From Winogradskyella sp. (lineage in GTDB: Bacteria; Bacteroidota; Bacteroidia; Flavobacteriales; Flavobacteriaceae), in the NCBI GenBank assembly GCA_030149115.1, contig JASBSE010000247.1:1-7458 (forward strand): a stretch of DNA of 7,458 nucleotides, given 5' to 3'. Numbering within the stretch: the first letter of the stretch is position 1; every line of letters begins with the position of its first letter. Both the position numbers and the translations under genes were made by a program. Below are positions 1 to 6,739 of this stretch, one piece after another. The notes under the pieces were generated by a model. It searched no databases and was not told the origin of the DNA. It saw only the letters and a program-made list of their open reading frames with translations.

Positions 1-52
1 TACCCAAACCTTCACCAACATCGGCATTTATATCTACAGTTTTAAAACTCAT
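1..52 (-). CDS. pxpA: 5-oxoprolinase subunit A, LamB/YcsF family (N-terminal fragment, runs off left edge)
   Basis: Reading the minus strand from the ATG at 52-50 gives MSFKTVDINADVGEGLG before the window ends. The stretch V-D-I-N-A-D-V-G-E-G-L-G matches the very conserved start of the LamB/YcsF family (typically D-L-N-x-D-x-G-E-x-x-G). That family is now known as PxpA, the subunit that acts with PxpB and PxpC in ATP-dependent opening of 5-oxoproline (pyroglutamate) to glutamate in the cytoplasm. The start codon overlaps the stop of the upstream transporter gene as ATGA (49-52), so translation is probably coupled and the start is well fixed. Only 17 codons are visible, but the motif is distinctive and the pairing is known: Bacillus subtilis has the NRAMP-family gene ycsG beside ycsF. 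pxpB and pxpC are expected further left but cannot be seen. Confidence 0.85.
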   Translation of the reverse strand, partial: MSFKTVDINADVGEGLG

Positions 53-1272
53 ATAAGATTAAAAACACTTAGAATTACTTTTAGTCCTAATAAGATAGTG
101 ATTACCAAAATAATTAAACCCAAAAAGTTTTGAAATTTTGAGTTTTTATAGGTATCTAAAACAGAGGATTTATTCATAACCCACAATAAAAAACCTGCAA
201 TTATAGGCAAAAGCAAACCATTAGCAACTTGCGCGAATTTTACAATTTCTACAGATTTAAAGCCTACCGAAGAAAACACAACACCAAGACCTAAAATAAA
301 TATCCAAACTGCCCTAAAACGCTTAGATTTTAAGTCTGTTTGCCATCCTAAACAACCACTTGCCACGTAAGCTGCAGCCAAAGGTGCTGTAATGGCGCTT
401 GTGATTCCTGCTGAAAATAAACCAACCGACAAAAAGTATTTGGCATTAACACCAAATAATGGCTCTAAAGCCAAAGCTAAATCTGCTGCATTACTTACAT
501 CTTTTATATTGATTGCTGCTGCTGAAATAATAATACTCATGGAGACAATACCTCCCAAAACCACAGCCAAAACAGTATCTTTTCTAGCCAATTTAATGTC
601 CGATTTCTTGTTCCATTTCGTTTTTGCCAAAGACGCATGCAAAAACAGATTGTAAGGCACTACAGTTGTACCAATAAGTGCTACAATAGTTAATATACCT
701 TTATCCGGGAATTGTGGTACCAGCATATTTTTCAGTATACCAATAACATCCGGCTTTGTAAGAATTGCTGTTGAAAGAAATGCCAAACTCATTAAAATAA
801 CGAGACTGACTAAAACTTTTTCAAGTACTTTATAAGTTCCTAAATATAATAACACAAAGGCTAGTAAGCCCAATACCCATGGAATAACAGACAGCTCTAT
901 ATTAAACACATTAAATGTTGGATGCCCTAAAAGCGTTTCTAAACCCAACGCTCCTCCACTAATGTTTCCTGCTTCGTAAGCTGCATTACCAACAACAATG
1001 GCAGATAATACTAAAACAACACTAAAACCTCTTAAAACAGGACTTTTTACCTCTTCTCGGATAACCTGAGATAATCCTTTCTGGGCAATAATCCCTAATC
1101 GTGCTGCCATCTCTTGCAAAACTATGGTTGCAAAAACCGACAATACCATTGCCCAAAGCAAGGCATAACCAAAGTTAACACCTGCTAAAGTACAAACGGT
1201 TACAGTTCCTGGACCAATAAATGCAGCAGCTACCAAAGGTCCTGGCCCAATATTTTTGAACCATTTTTTCAT
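49..1272 (-). CDS. NRAMP-family (SLC11-like) membrane transporter without the classical metal-binding motifs
   Basis: The 407-residue protein has about eleven hydrophobic segments and the NRAMP/LeuT-type layout. It starts with an N-terminal I-G-P-G-P helix 1 region, has the family-typical Q-E-M-A-A-R-L-G-I stretch near residues 53-61, and carries V-P-Y-N-L-F-L-H at 205-212 in helix 6. In metal-transporting NRAMPs, helix 1 carries DPGN and helix 6 carries M-P-H, which supply the Asp, Asn and Met metal ligands and a His involved in proton transfer. Here helix 1 reads GPGT (20-23) and helix 6 V-P-Y (205-207), so these residues are missing. Database names would probably read 'Nramp family divalent metal transporter', but metal transport is doubtful. 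Its ATG overlaps the stop of the DUF2891 gene by one base (TAATG), and its stop overlaps the pxpA start (ATGA), so it sits in the middle of a coupled operon. A role in 5-oxoproline or organic-acid uptake is inferred from context. The family call is firm; the substrate is not known. Confidence 0.9.
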   Translation of the reverse strand: MKKWFKNIGPGPLVAAAFIGPGTVTVCTLAGVNFGYALLWAMVLSVFATIVLQEMAARLGIIAQKGLSQVIREEVKSPVLRGFSVVLVLSAIVVGNAAYEAGNISGGALGLETLLGHPTFNVFNIELSVIPWVLGLLAFVLLYLGTYKVLEKVLVSLVILMSLAFLSTAILTKPDVIGILKNMLVPQFPDKGILTIVALIGTTVVPYNLFLHASLAKTKWNKKSDIKLARKDTVLAVVLGGIVSMSIIISAAAINIKDVSNAADLALALEPLFGVNAKYFLSVGLFSAGITSAITAPLAAAYVASGCLGWQTDLKSKRFRAVWIFILGLGVVFSSVGFKSVEIVKFAQVANGLLLPIIAGFLLWVMNKSSVLDTYKNSKFQNFLGLIILVITILLGLKVILSVFNLI

Positions 1273-2384
1273 TAGTTACTTACTGAATTTAGTGCATAAA
1301 TGGCAAAACTGCCTAACCAATGACCGCCTTCATAACTATCGCCAACAATGCTTGGCAAGGAATAGTTAATATGTTTGTTTGATAAATTTTGAAGATGATT
1401 AAACTCTGGCAAATCCTTCGCAATGTAGTTTAGACTCCATGCTCTTGAAAAATTCACACCATCCAAGTGCACCAACTTACCATCTGTTCTATCTGACACT
1501 TTACCAACTTCAATATCAAAATCTTCATTATTCAATTCTGGAAGAAAATCATTCACCCAAGACAAAAATTCATCTTTAGCTAAAACACGTTTCATTAAGG
1601 CGGCTTCTTCCAAACAAGGTGATAAAAAGTCAAAACCACTTGGCTCCCATTCTATCGGACAATCTTGATCGTCTAAGTAAAATTCCTTTGCTCTATTTTC
1701 AATCAAAGTTTGTAGCTGCGTATTCTCAGTAGCCAAAGCATAGTCATAGGCAAAACTCAACCCAAAAGCAGTATTAGGATGCTCTCCTACTCTAATTGGA
1801 TAATTTAGTTTTGGTAAAAATTCTAAATAACGCTCAACGATTAAATCGGTTAAAGGCTGAAGGTTTTCTTCTAAAACCTTAGCTTCAGGGTGATTCCAAG
1901 TGTGTAGTTCTTCTGCTAACTTTAGCAACCAAGCCCAACCATAAGTACGCTCGTAGGACGTGTTGTATTTTCCTTTGAAATATAAGACCTCTTGCGCTAT
2001 GTTTTCTTTTGAAATATTAGCCAATAATTTTTGAATGACTTCATCACGATTATTCAACTCCGGAAATTCTTTCAACAGCTTTACCAAACTCCAATGCCCA
2101 TGCACAGCAGAATGCCAGTCGAAGCAACCATAAAATGCTGGATGCAATTCTTGCGGAGATTTTAAATCGTCATCACTTCCCAAGGTCTGTCCTAGCTTGT
2201 TTGGGTATTCTGTATTAATACAATGAACAGGCAATGCTGACAACCTATTGGCTTGCTCTAGATTGAGTTTCGGAACTTCAACAATTTCAACTTTTGTTTC
2301 AACATTAAGATCTTTCTTTACGTTTTCAGAATTCTGACAAGCTACGAATAGGACAAGTATAATTAGAAGTCGATAAAATTTCAT
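1272..2384 (-). CDS. DUF2891-family lipoprotein
   Basis: The 370-residue protein begins with a lipoprotein signal: M-K, a hydrophobic run, then L-F-V-A-C with the lipidated Cys at 16, followed by a short polar tether to about residue 40. The mature domain carries the conserved DUF2891 signature HPAFYGCFDWHSAVHGHW (81-98). Further motifs rich in aromatic, His and acidic residues are Y-x-x-T-Y-G-W-A-W-L (144-153), F-D-F-L-S-P-C-L-E-E-A (251-261), F-S-R-A-W-S-L (312-318) and Y-E-G-G-H-W-L-G-S-F (351-360). Spaced helical segments with such motifs resemble an alpha/alpha-toroid layout, which is inference only. Lipidation places the protein in the periplasm or on the outer membrane; the polar Q-N-S-E after Cys does not settle which. 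No biochemical function is established for the family to my knowledge. It is the first gene of the operon with the NRAMP-like transporter and pxpA, so it may act on or bind a periplasmic substrate feeding that pathway. Confidence 0.9.
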   Translation of the reverse strand: MKFYRLLIILVLFVACQNSENVKKDLNVETKVEIVEVPKLNLEQANRLSALPVHCINTEYPNKLGQTLGSDDDLKSPQELHPAFYGCFDWHSAVHGHWSLVKLLKEFPELNNRDEVIQKLLANISKENIAQEVLYFKGKYNTSYERTYGWAWLLKLAEELHTWNHPEAKVLEENLQPLTDLIVERYLEFLPKLNYPIRVGEHPNTAFGLSFAYDYALATENTQLQTLIENRAKEFYLDDQDCPIEWEPSGFDFLSPCLEEAALMKRVLAKDEFLSWVNDFLPELNNEDFDIEVGKVSDRTDGKLVHLDGVNFSRAWSLNYIAKDLPEFNHLQNLSNKHINYSLPSIVGDSYEGGHWLGSFAIYALNSVSN

Positions 2385-2552
2385 GTATTAATATTTTATG
2401 TTTTTAATAAAAAAACTGTGCACCTAGTAAAAATACATTAAAAAGTAGTTTTACATAACTTTTGGCTTATTACTCTTGATATACTCGCAATACTGTTTAT
2501 CTTTAAAGTTGAATTTCACATTACATTTTCAAAAAAAAGCTACAAGAAAAAC
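2385..2552. other. divergent intergenic region
   Basis: These 168 bp lie between the divergent starts of the DUF2891 operon (minus strand) and the TPR gene (plus strand), so both promoters should lie here. A plausible Bacteroidota-type promoter is visible for the plus strand only. On the minus strand I found no TTG spaced properly from a TAnnTTTG-like element; the nearest -7-like strings, TACTTTTT and TATTTTTA, have no partner at the right distance. No small ORF, hairpin or RNA gene stands out. Both start codons lack a strong Shine-Dalgarno sequence and are preceded by A-rich or AT-rich sequence, as is usual in this phylum. Confidence 0.6.
2476..2505 (+). promoter_or_regulatory. possible Bacteroidota-type promoter for the TPR gene
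   Basis: TTG at 2476-2478 and TATCTTTA at 2498-2505 are 19 bp apart. This fits the Bacteroidota primary-sigma consensus (TTTG or TTG at -33, TAnnTTTG at -7), with a mismatch only at the last base of the -7 element. Transcription would begin near 2512 and leave a leader of about 40 nt before the ATG at 2553. In DNA this AT-rich the match could arise by chance. Confidence 0.35.
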
Positions 2553-4721
2553 ATGACTCCTGAAACCAAAAAGAAATGGATTAACACACTAAAATTCTTT
2601 GCAGCCTATTTGGTTGCTGCGTGGACCTTTCTTCAGTTTGTTGATTGGATTTTAAACCGTTACAACATCTCGCCTTATTGGGTTGATATTTTACTTTGGT
2701 TTTTTATTGGCATAAGCCCCTCACTTCTTATATACTTTTTTCATCAAGAACGTTTTAGTAAACGAATCATAAAACTCAGAGAGAAAATAATTATTCCGCT
2801 TAATTTTATACTGCTGTTTTTAGGACTTTATTTTGGTTTTGGAAATAGTGATTTAGGAGCAACCACCAAAGAAGTAAATTTTACGGACGAATCTGGTAAA
2901 ACCCAAACCAAAACAATTACAAAAGAAGAGTTTAGAATTGGAGTTCCTATCTATGGTTTTGAAAATTTAAGTAACGATGAATCTTTAGACTGGATGCGTT
3001 ATGGTATAGGTAGACTTTTAAAAGAAGACTTAAATCAAAACAAAAGTTTAAGTCCTGATTTTTCATTTTACACAGATACTTCAACAAAAATCGAAGATGC
3101 TTCAATTTTTAATGATTTTTATATCGACGGCAGCTTCAACAAAGAAGGTGATAATTATAACATTACTGTTTATAAACGAAAATCTACCAACGGAAAATCC
3201 TTAAAAGAAAAAAAGTTCAACGGAAAAAACTTTTTACAACTAATTGACGAAATGTCTGTATTTGTAGTAGAAAACTCTGGTTTTGTAGAAAGTAAAAGCT
3301 TGCGTTACTTAGACTATCCTATTAATGAGTTTATGAGTAATTCTCTAGAAGCTGTTAGAGAATATATTGAGGGTAACTACACCAAAGCCGTAGCTATAGA
3401 TAACGAATTTGCTCTAGCTTATTTAGAATATGCTAAACGCTCACTTCATGTAAGTCGCGGAAGACTAGAGGTTCAGGACCTAGCTGACAAAGCTTTTAAA
3501 TATCGGAATAGACTACCAATACAAAAACAACTGGAAGTATACATTCAAAGAAATTTAGCTTACGAGAATTTTGATGAAGCTATAGAGCAGGTAAATCTGC
3601 AACTAGAAGTTGATCCTCTTAATGAATTTTACAACCATGTGCTTTTTAGTATTTACGGAGAAACAAAACAAACCGATAAGTTTTATGAATCCTCTGAACG
3701 GTTATTTAATATCAATCAAAGTCCGGATACAGGTATAAACCTTGCTATGGCGGCTTTGGTAAATGGCAATGACGATATGCTTATAGAAGAAATTAAAAAA
3801 TATGAGTTTTTAAGCCCTAACCTTAAGATATTTAGACTTCAACCAACATTATTTAAAGAAAATCTACAAAAATCTGAAAAACTTTTAGAGGATATAAAAT
3901 TGCATTTTCCCTATACTAAATATAGAGCAAAAATCTATGATTCTGCTATTGCTTACTTAAGAAAAGAAGGTTATGACGTATCTAAGCTCAAAAAATTTGA
4001 AGGCACATATCGCTCAAGTTTTAACGAACAAGAACAAACCTATTGGATAGACAACAACAGACTTATTCAGTATATAAAAAATCAGACCATGCATGCGCTT
4101 ATACCTGCAGGCGAGTATACTGCTGTATCTGGTTTTTTGAACGACAAGACTTTTCAACATAATCTTATACTCACTGAATCTGGAAAACCTATTGGTATCA
4201 ATTTTATTCAATATAATTACAACAACTCAAATTCATTTTGGTATTGGAAAGAAGATGAATCCATACAAAATGCGCATAACGCTTTTGATGAAGGCAACTT
4301 TGAAAACGCATTAAAACTATACGAAATAGCACTTACAAAAAACCCAAAACATGGGTATTTACCAAATATTGTAGCCTATTTAAAATACATTAAAGATAAT
4401 GACGAAGCCCTAATTTTAAAGCAAAACGAAGGTTTCTCTGGAGACTATGGACCGAGAAGATTTTGGGTAGAAGACGGTAGGTTTTATTATAAGCGCAAAG
4501 ACAATCAAACAGATTTAGCCAAAGTAGAATTACTACCAATTTCTGAAAATCGGTACATGGATTTAACCCGTTTAGGTACTATTATGGCTTTTGAAAAAGA
4601 TGCATCTGGCAAAATGGCTTCTAAAAGTTATAGCTTCATTGTAGAAGAAGAACTTGCTTTTGAATGGAGGGACAGCGATAGCAACGAAAATGTTACCAAT
4701 TACTTTCTAAAAGATGAATGA
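2553..4721 (+). CDS. membrane-anchored TPR protein with degenerate FlgO/TolB-like domain and C-terminal duplicated beta-rich modules
   Basis: The 722-residue protein opens with K-x-F-A-A-Y-L-V-A-A-W-T-F-L-Q (about 14-28). This resembles the N-terminal membrane module of bacterial adenylate-cyclase/TPR regulators, whose typical form is Y-x-V-x-A-W-L-L-I-Q. Hydrophobic helices follow at about 44-63 and 80-96. Residues 126-250 start F-R-I-G-V-P-I-Y-G-F-E-N-L-S-N-D-E-S, which recalls the I-A-V-L-P-F-x-N-L-S-x-D-P start of FlgO/TolB-like domains. TPR-like helices occupy about 263-450, with one more repeat near 571-600 (A-F-D-E-G-N-F-E-N-A-L-K-L-Y). Two beta-rich segments, F-E-G-T-Y (482-486) and F-S-G-D-Y (628-632), each lead into an aromatic D-x-x-R strand and look like copies of one module, possibly DUF3471-like. 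No DNA-binding or cyclase domain is visible. It is probably an inner-membrane sensor or scaffold with the bulk on one side; function is unknown. The ATG at 2553 gives a sensible N-terminus before the first helix. Confidence 0.85.
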   Translation: MTPETKKKWINTLKFFAAYLVAAWTFLQFVDWILNRYNISPYWVDILLWFFIGISPSLLIYFFHQERFSKRIIKLREKIIIPLNFILLFLGLYFGFGNSDLGATTKEVNFTDESGKTQTKTITKEEFRIGVPIYGFENLSNDESLDWMRYGIGRLLKEDLNQNKSLSPDFSFYTDTSTKIEDASIFNDFYIDGSFNKEGDNYNITVYKRKSTNGKSLKEKKFNGKNFLQLIDEMSVFVVENSGFVESKSLRYLDYPINEFMSNSLEAVREYIEGNYTKAVAIDNEFALAYLEYAKRSLHVSRGRLEVQDLADKAFKYRNRLPIQKQLEVYIQRNLAYENFDEAIEQVNLQLEVDPLNEFYNHVLFSIYGETKQTDKFYESSERLFNINQSPDTGINLAMAALVNGNDDMLIEEIKKYEFLSPNLKIFRLQPTLFKENLQKSEKLLEDIKLHFPYTKYRAKIYDSAIAYLRKEGYDVSKLKKFEGTYRSSFNEQEQTYWIDNNRLIQYIKNQTMHALIPAGEYTAVSGFLNDKTFQHNLILTESGKPIGINFIQYNYNNSNSFWYWKEDESIQNAHNAFDEGNFENALKLYEIALTKNPKHGYLPNIVAYLKYIKDNDEALILKQNEGFSGDYGPRRFWVEDGRFYYKRKDNQTDLAKVELLPISENRYMDLTRLGTIMAFEKDASGKMASKSYSFIVEEELAFEWRDSDSNENVTNYFLKDE

Positions 4722-4735
4722 AAAATTTATCTTGA
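4722..4735. other. 14-bp convergent gene junction
   Basis: Only 14 bp separate the TGA of the plus-strand TPR gene (4719-4721) from the TAA of the minus-strand beta-barrel gene (4736-4738). There is no hairpin with a T-tract in this gap. Transcription of each gene must therefore end inside the other coding sequence or run into it. Confidence 0.8.
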
Positions 4736-6151
4736 TTAGAGTTTTAATCGCACTCCAAATAAAATTCTTAGCTGTGTATTTTTAAAATTTTGAGCATTAT
4801 TATCTATAGGCTTTTGAAAGTAGTTATAGCTTGGCTCTACAAACAGAATGGTCTTTTCAGTAAGATTATAGGAAAAATTGGTGTTTAGTGTTGCGCCAAA
4901 AACAGTGTTATTAACCTCTTTACTTTCACCTATTTCTTCACCATTTAAATAAGCCATGTTGTTTGAAATGAAGTTTACATTACCTCCAAGACCTATCAAA
5001 ATATCATATTTTTCCTTTGCTAGTAATTTATAAAACACCTCTAAAGGCACCTGAATATAATCAAGCTGTTGTTCTAGGGTTCCATTTTCACCATATTGAT
5101 TGAATGAAGTAGAGTCATTAGCCAACTCTGGCGACGCAAAGAATACAATGGATTCATCAGTTACTATGGATTGCCCTTCACCAGAAGAAAGTGATCCATC
5201 TGAGGTAGCATAAGCAATATTATTAACCTGCTGACCTAAACTATTTTTACCTATTCCTGTTTTAACTAAGAGCTTATCTGAAATGGCATAACCAACTTTA
5301 AAGCTGTATACAAAATCATTTTGCGCACTTGTATTTACTGCTGTTCCCTGAAAAGAAGCATTTGATGCAGTACTAGATAAACCACCTAAAACCTCAACAG
5401 ACCATTTAGAACGCTCTAACAAATCGGTTTTTACAGAGTCCTTTTCTATACTATTCTCAGCTACCAATTCTTTATACAGATCTAGTTTTGTGTCTGCTTT
5501 TTCTTGCGCTACCGAATCTACACTAGCAATTACAGTCTCTTTGGTATCATCTATTAAGTTTTTGTTCTTTTTCTTCAAATCAGGAATTAGACTATTATCT
5601 CCAACGTTTTCATTTTTAACTTTATTTTGAAAATCATTATCCTTTGTACTAACTACTTCATGCCTATTACTTAAACGTTCATTAGCAGATTGACGCTTAT
5701 ATTTCTTTTTATTAGAATCTTCAATAGCATTTGAAAAATTAGTATTTACCAAAGACCTTTTATTTATAGCATTCTGTGATGCTTCATTTGTGTTTATCTC
5801 CCTATTTTCAGTAGAGTCTTTACTTGTTTTTGTTTCAACAATTGTATTATTTCTATTAGTAGACTCTAATGTGTTGTTAGTAGCATCTTCTTTCAGTTGG
5901 TTTTTCTCAACATCAGAAACTTTATTTACCGATTCATGCATTGGCATATCGATCTTAGAGACAGGTTTGAACAACAAAAAACCAAATAGCAATACTAAAA
6001 TTGCAGCGGCTGAACCCCAAAACCAAAAGGCTAGTCTTCGCTTCTTTTTAGGGTGCAACCTAGCTTCTATATTATCCCACAACTCTTTTGGAGGTTCTTT
6101 AGTAAAGGATTTTAAATCGCTATATATATCTTCAATATTATCCTTCTTCAT
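4736..6151 (-). CDS. anti-sigma-like inner-membrane protein fused to a C-terminal outer-membrane beta-barrel domain
   Basis: Of the 471 residues, 1-39 form a short cytoplasmic region (I-Y-S-D-L-K then P-P-K-E-L-W-D-N-I-E-A-R-L) ending in a basic cluster K-K-K-R-R. That form is common in Bacteroidota proteins encoded directly after an ECF sigma factor. One membrane helix spans about 40-61. Residues 63-247 are a low-complexity Asn/Lys/Ser/Thr/Glu-rich linker. From W250 on the sequence alternates like beta strands: W-S-V-E-V-L-G-G, Y-S-F-K-V-G-Y-A-I-S-D-K-L-L-V-K-T-G-I-G, L-D-Y-I-Q-V-P-L-E-V. It ends L-R-I-L-F-G-V-R-L-K-L, typical of PorT/OMP_b-brl outer-membrane domains. No cysteine is present, so it is not a zinc-type (HxxxCxxC) anti-sigma factor. 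Its ATG overlaps the sigma gene's stop (ATGA, 6148-6151), indicating coupled expression. The anti-sigma role is inferred from position and architecture; the barrel call rests on the strand pattern. Confidence 0.85.
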   Translation of the reverse strand: MKKDNIEDIYSDLKSFTKEPPKELWDNIEARLHPKKKRRLAFWFWGSAAAILVLLFGFLLFKPVSKIDMPMHESVNKVSDVEKNQLKEDATNNTLESTNRNNTIVETKTSKDSTENREINTNEASQNAINKRSLVNTNFSNAIEDSNKKKYKRQSANERLSNRHEVVSTKDNDFQNKVKNENVGDNSLIPDLKKKNKNLIDDTKETVIASVDSVAQEKADTKLDLYKELVAENSIEKDSVKTDLLERSKWSVEVLGGLSSTASNASFQGTAVNTSAQNDFVYSFKVGYAISDKLLVKTGIGKNSLGQQVNNIAYATSDGSLSSGEGQSIVTDESIVFFASPELANDSTSFNQYGENGTLEQQLDYIQVPLEVFYKLLAKEKYDILIGLGGNVNFISNNMAYLNGEEIGESKEVNNTVFGATLNTNFSYNLTEKTILFVEPSYNYFQKPIDNNAQNFKNTQLRILFGVRLKL

Positions 6152-6705
6152 GATACTTTTTTGCTCGTTTCATCATTAATTTTTGATCTTAAAAGACGTT
6201 TTGCTCTACTTAACAAGGATTTTGATGTTCCCTCTGCTATATTCAATTTTTCTGCTATTTTTTTATGACTGTAATCTTCAAAAACAAAAAGATTAAAAAT
6301 CATTCTATAATTATCTGGTAACTGCTGTATATGATCTAATAATTCGTTTTGCGATATAGAATTGCTATAATTCTCAACATTACTAACATTGGTGTCTTCA
6401 ATTTGAACTTCATTGTTTACAGCAATGTGTAATTGACGTTGTTTTTTACGTAACACTTCTAGGGCTTCATTAACAAAAATGCGCTTTGCCCAACCTTCAA
6501 AACTTCCCTTAAACTTGTACTGATGTATTTTTTGAAAAAGCGTTATAAACGCATCTTGAAAAACATCATCCGCTTCAGTTTTGTTCTTCATATATTTTAG
6601 ACAAATACCATACAATACAGGAGAAAGCAGCATGTATAATTCGTGCTGCCCTTCCCTATCTTTCTCAATACACTTTTGTATGAGTATTCGAAGTTTATTA
6701 TCCAA
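6148..6705 (-). CDS. ECF-subfamily RNA polymerase sigma factor
   Basis: The 185-residue protein has the two conserved sigma-70 ECF regions. Region 2 covers about 24-90, with E-A-D-D-V-F-Q-D-A-F-I-T-L-F (44-57) for core-polymerase binding and G-S-F-E-G-W-A-K-R-I-F-V-N-E-A-L (67-82) for -10 recognition. Region 4 covers about 119-175, with L-P-D-N-Y-R-M-I-F-N-L-F (129-140) and the helix-turn-helix Y-S-H-K-K-I-A-E-K-L-N-I-A-E-G-T-S-K-S (145-163) for -35 recognition. There is no extra C-terminal domain. The chosen start is TTG at 6705-6703. No in-frame ATG lies upstream before a stop, and the next internal ATG (Met25) would cut into region 2. The stop overlaps the start of the anti-sigma/beta-barrel gene, so the two form a sigma/regulator pair. 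It is likely envelope-stress or surface-signal responsive, by analogy only; its regulon is unknown. Confidence 0.93.
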   Translation of the reverse strand: MDNKLRILIQKCIEKDREGQHELYMLLSPVLYGICLKYMKNKTEADDVFQDAFITLFQKIHQYKFKGSFEGWAKRIFVNEALEVLRKKQRQLHIAVNNEVQIEDTNVSNVENYSNSISQNELLDHIQQLPDNYRMIFNLFVFEDYSHKKIAEKLNIAEGTSKSLLSRAKRLLRSKINDETSKKVS

Positions 6706-6739
6706 GTTTGTAGTAATATAGATGTTTACGTATATATAA

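Noticed and set aside
392..655. Plus-strand open frame of 87 codons
   Set aside because: It lies wholly inside the NRAMP-like gene on the opposite strand, and its Lys/Ala/Ile-rich translation resembles no family.
49..1272. Naming the transporter mntH
   Set aside because: The DPGN and MPH metal-site motifs are absent and the neighbour is pxpA, so a manganese-transporter name is not supported.
4014..4211. Minus-strand open frame of 65 codons
   Set aside because: It is antisense to the TPR gene, whose frame is clearly coding here; there is no recognisable protein or start signal.
5790..6179. Plus-strand open frame of 129 codons, Ser/Phe/Leu-rich
   Set aside because: It is the antisense reading of the low-complexity linker and N-terminus of the beta-barrel fusion; the hydrophobic bias comes from reversed Asn/Lys codons.
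4736..6705. FecI/FecR-type iron-signalling pair
   Set aside because: The regulator has no FecR-like periplasmic domain and no TonB-dependent receptor lies next to it.
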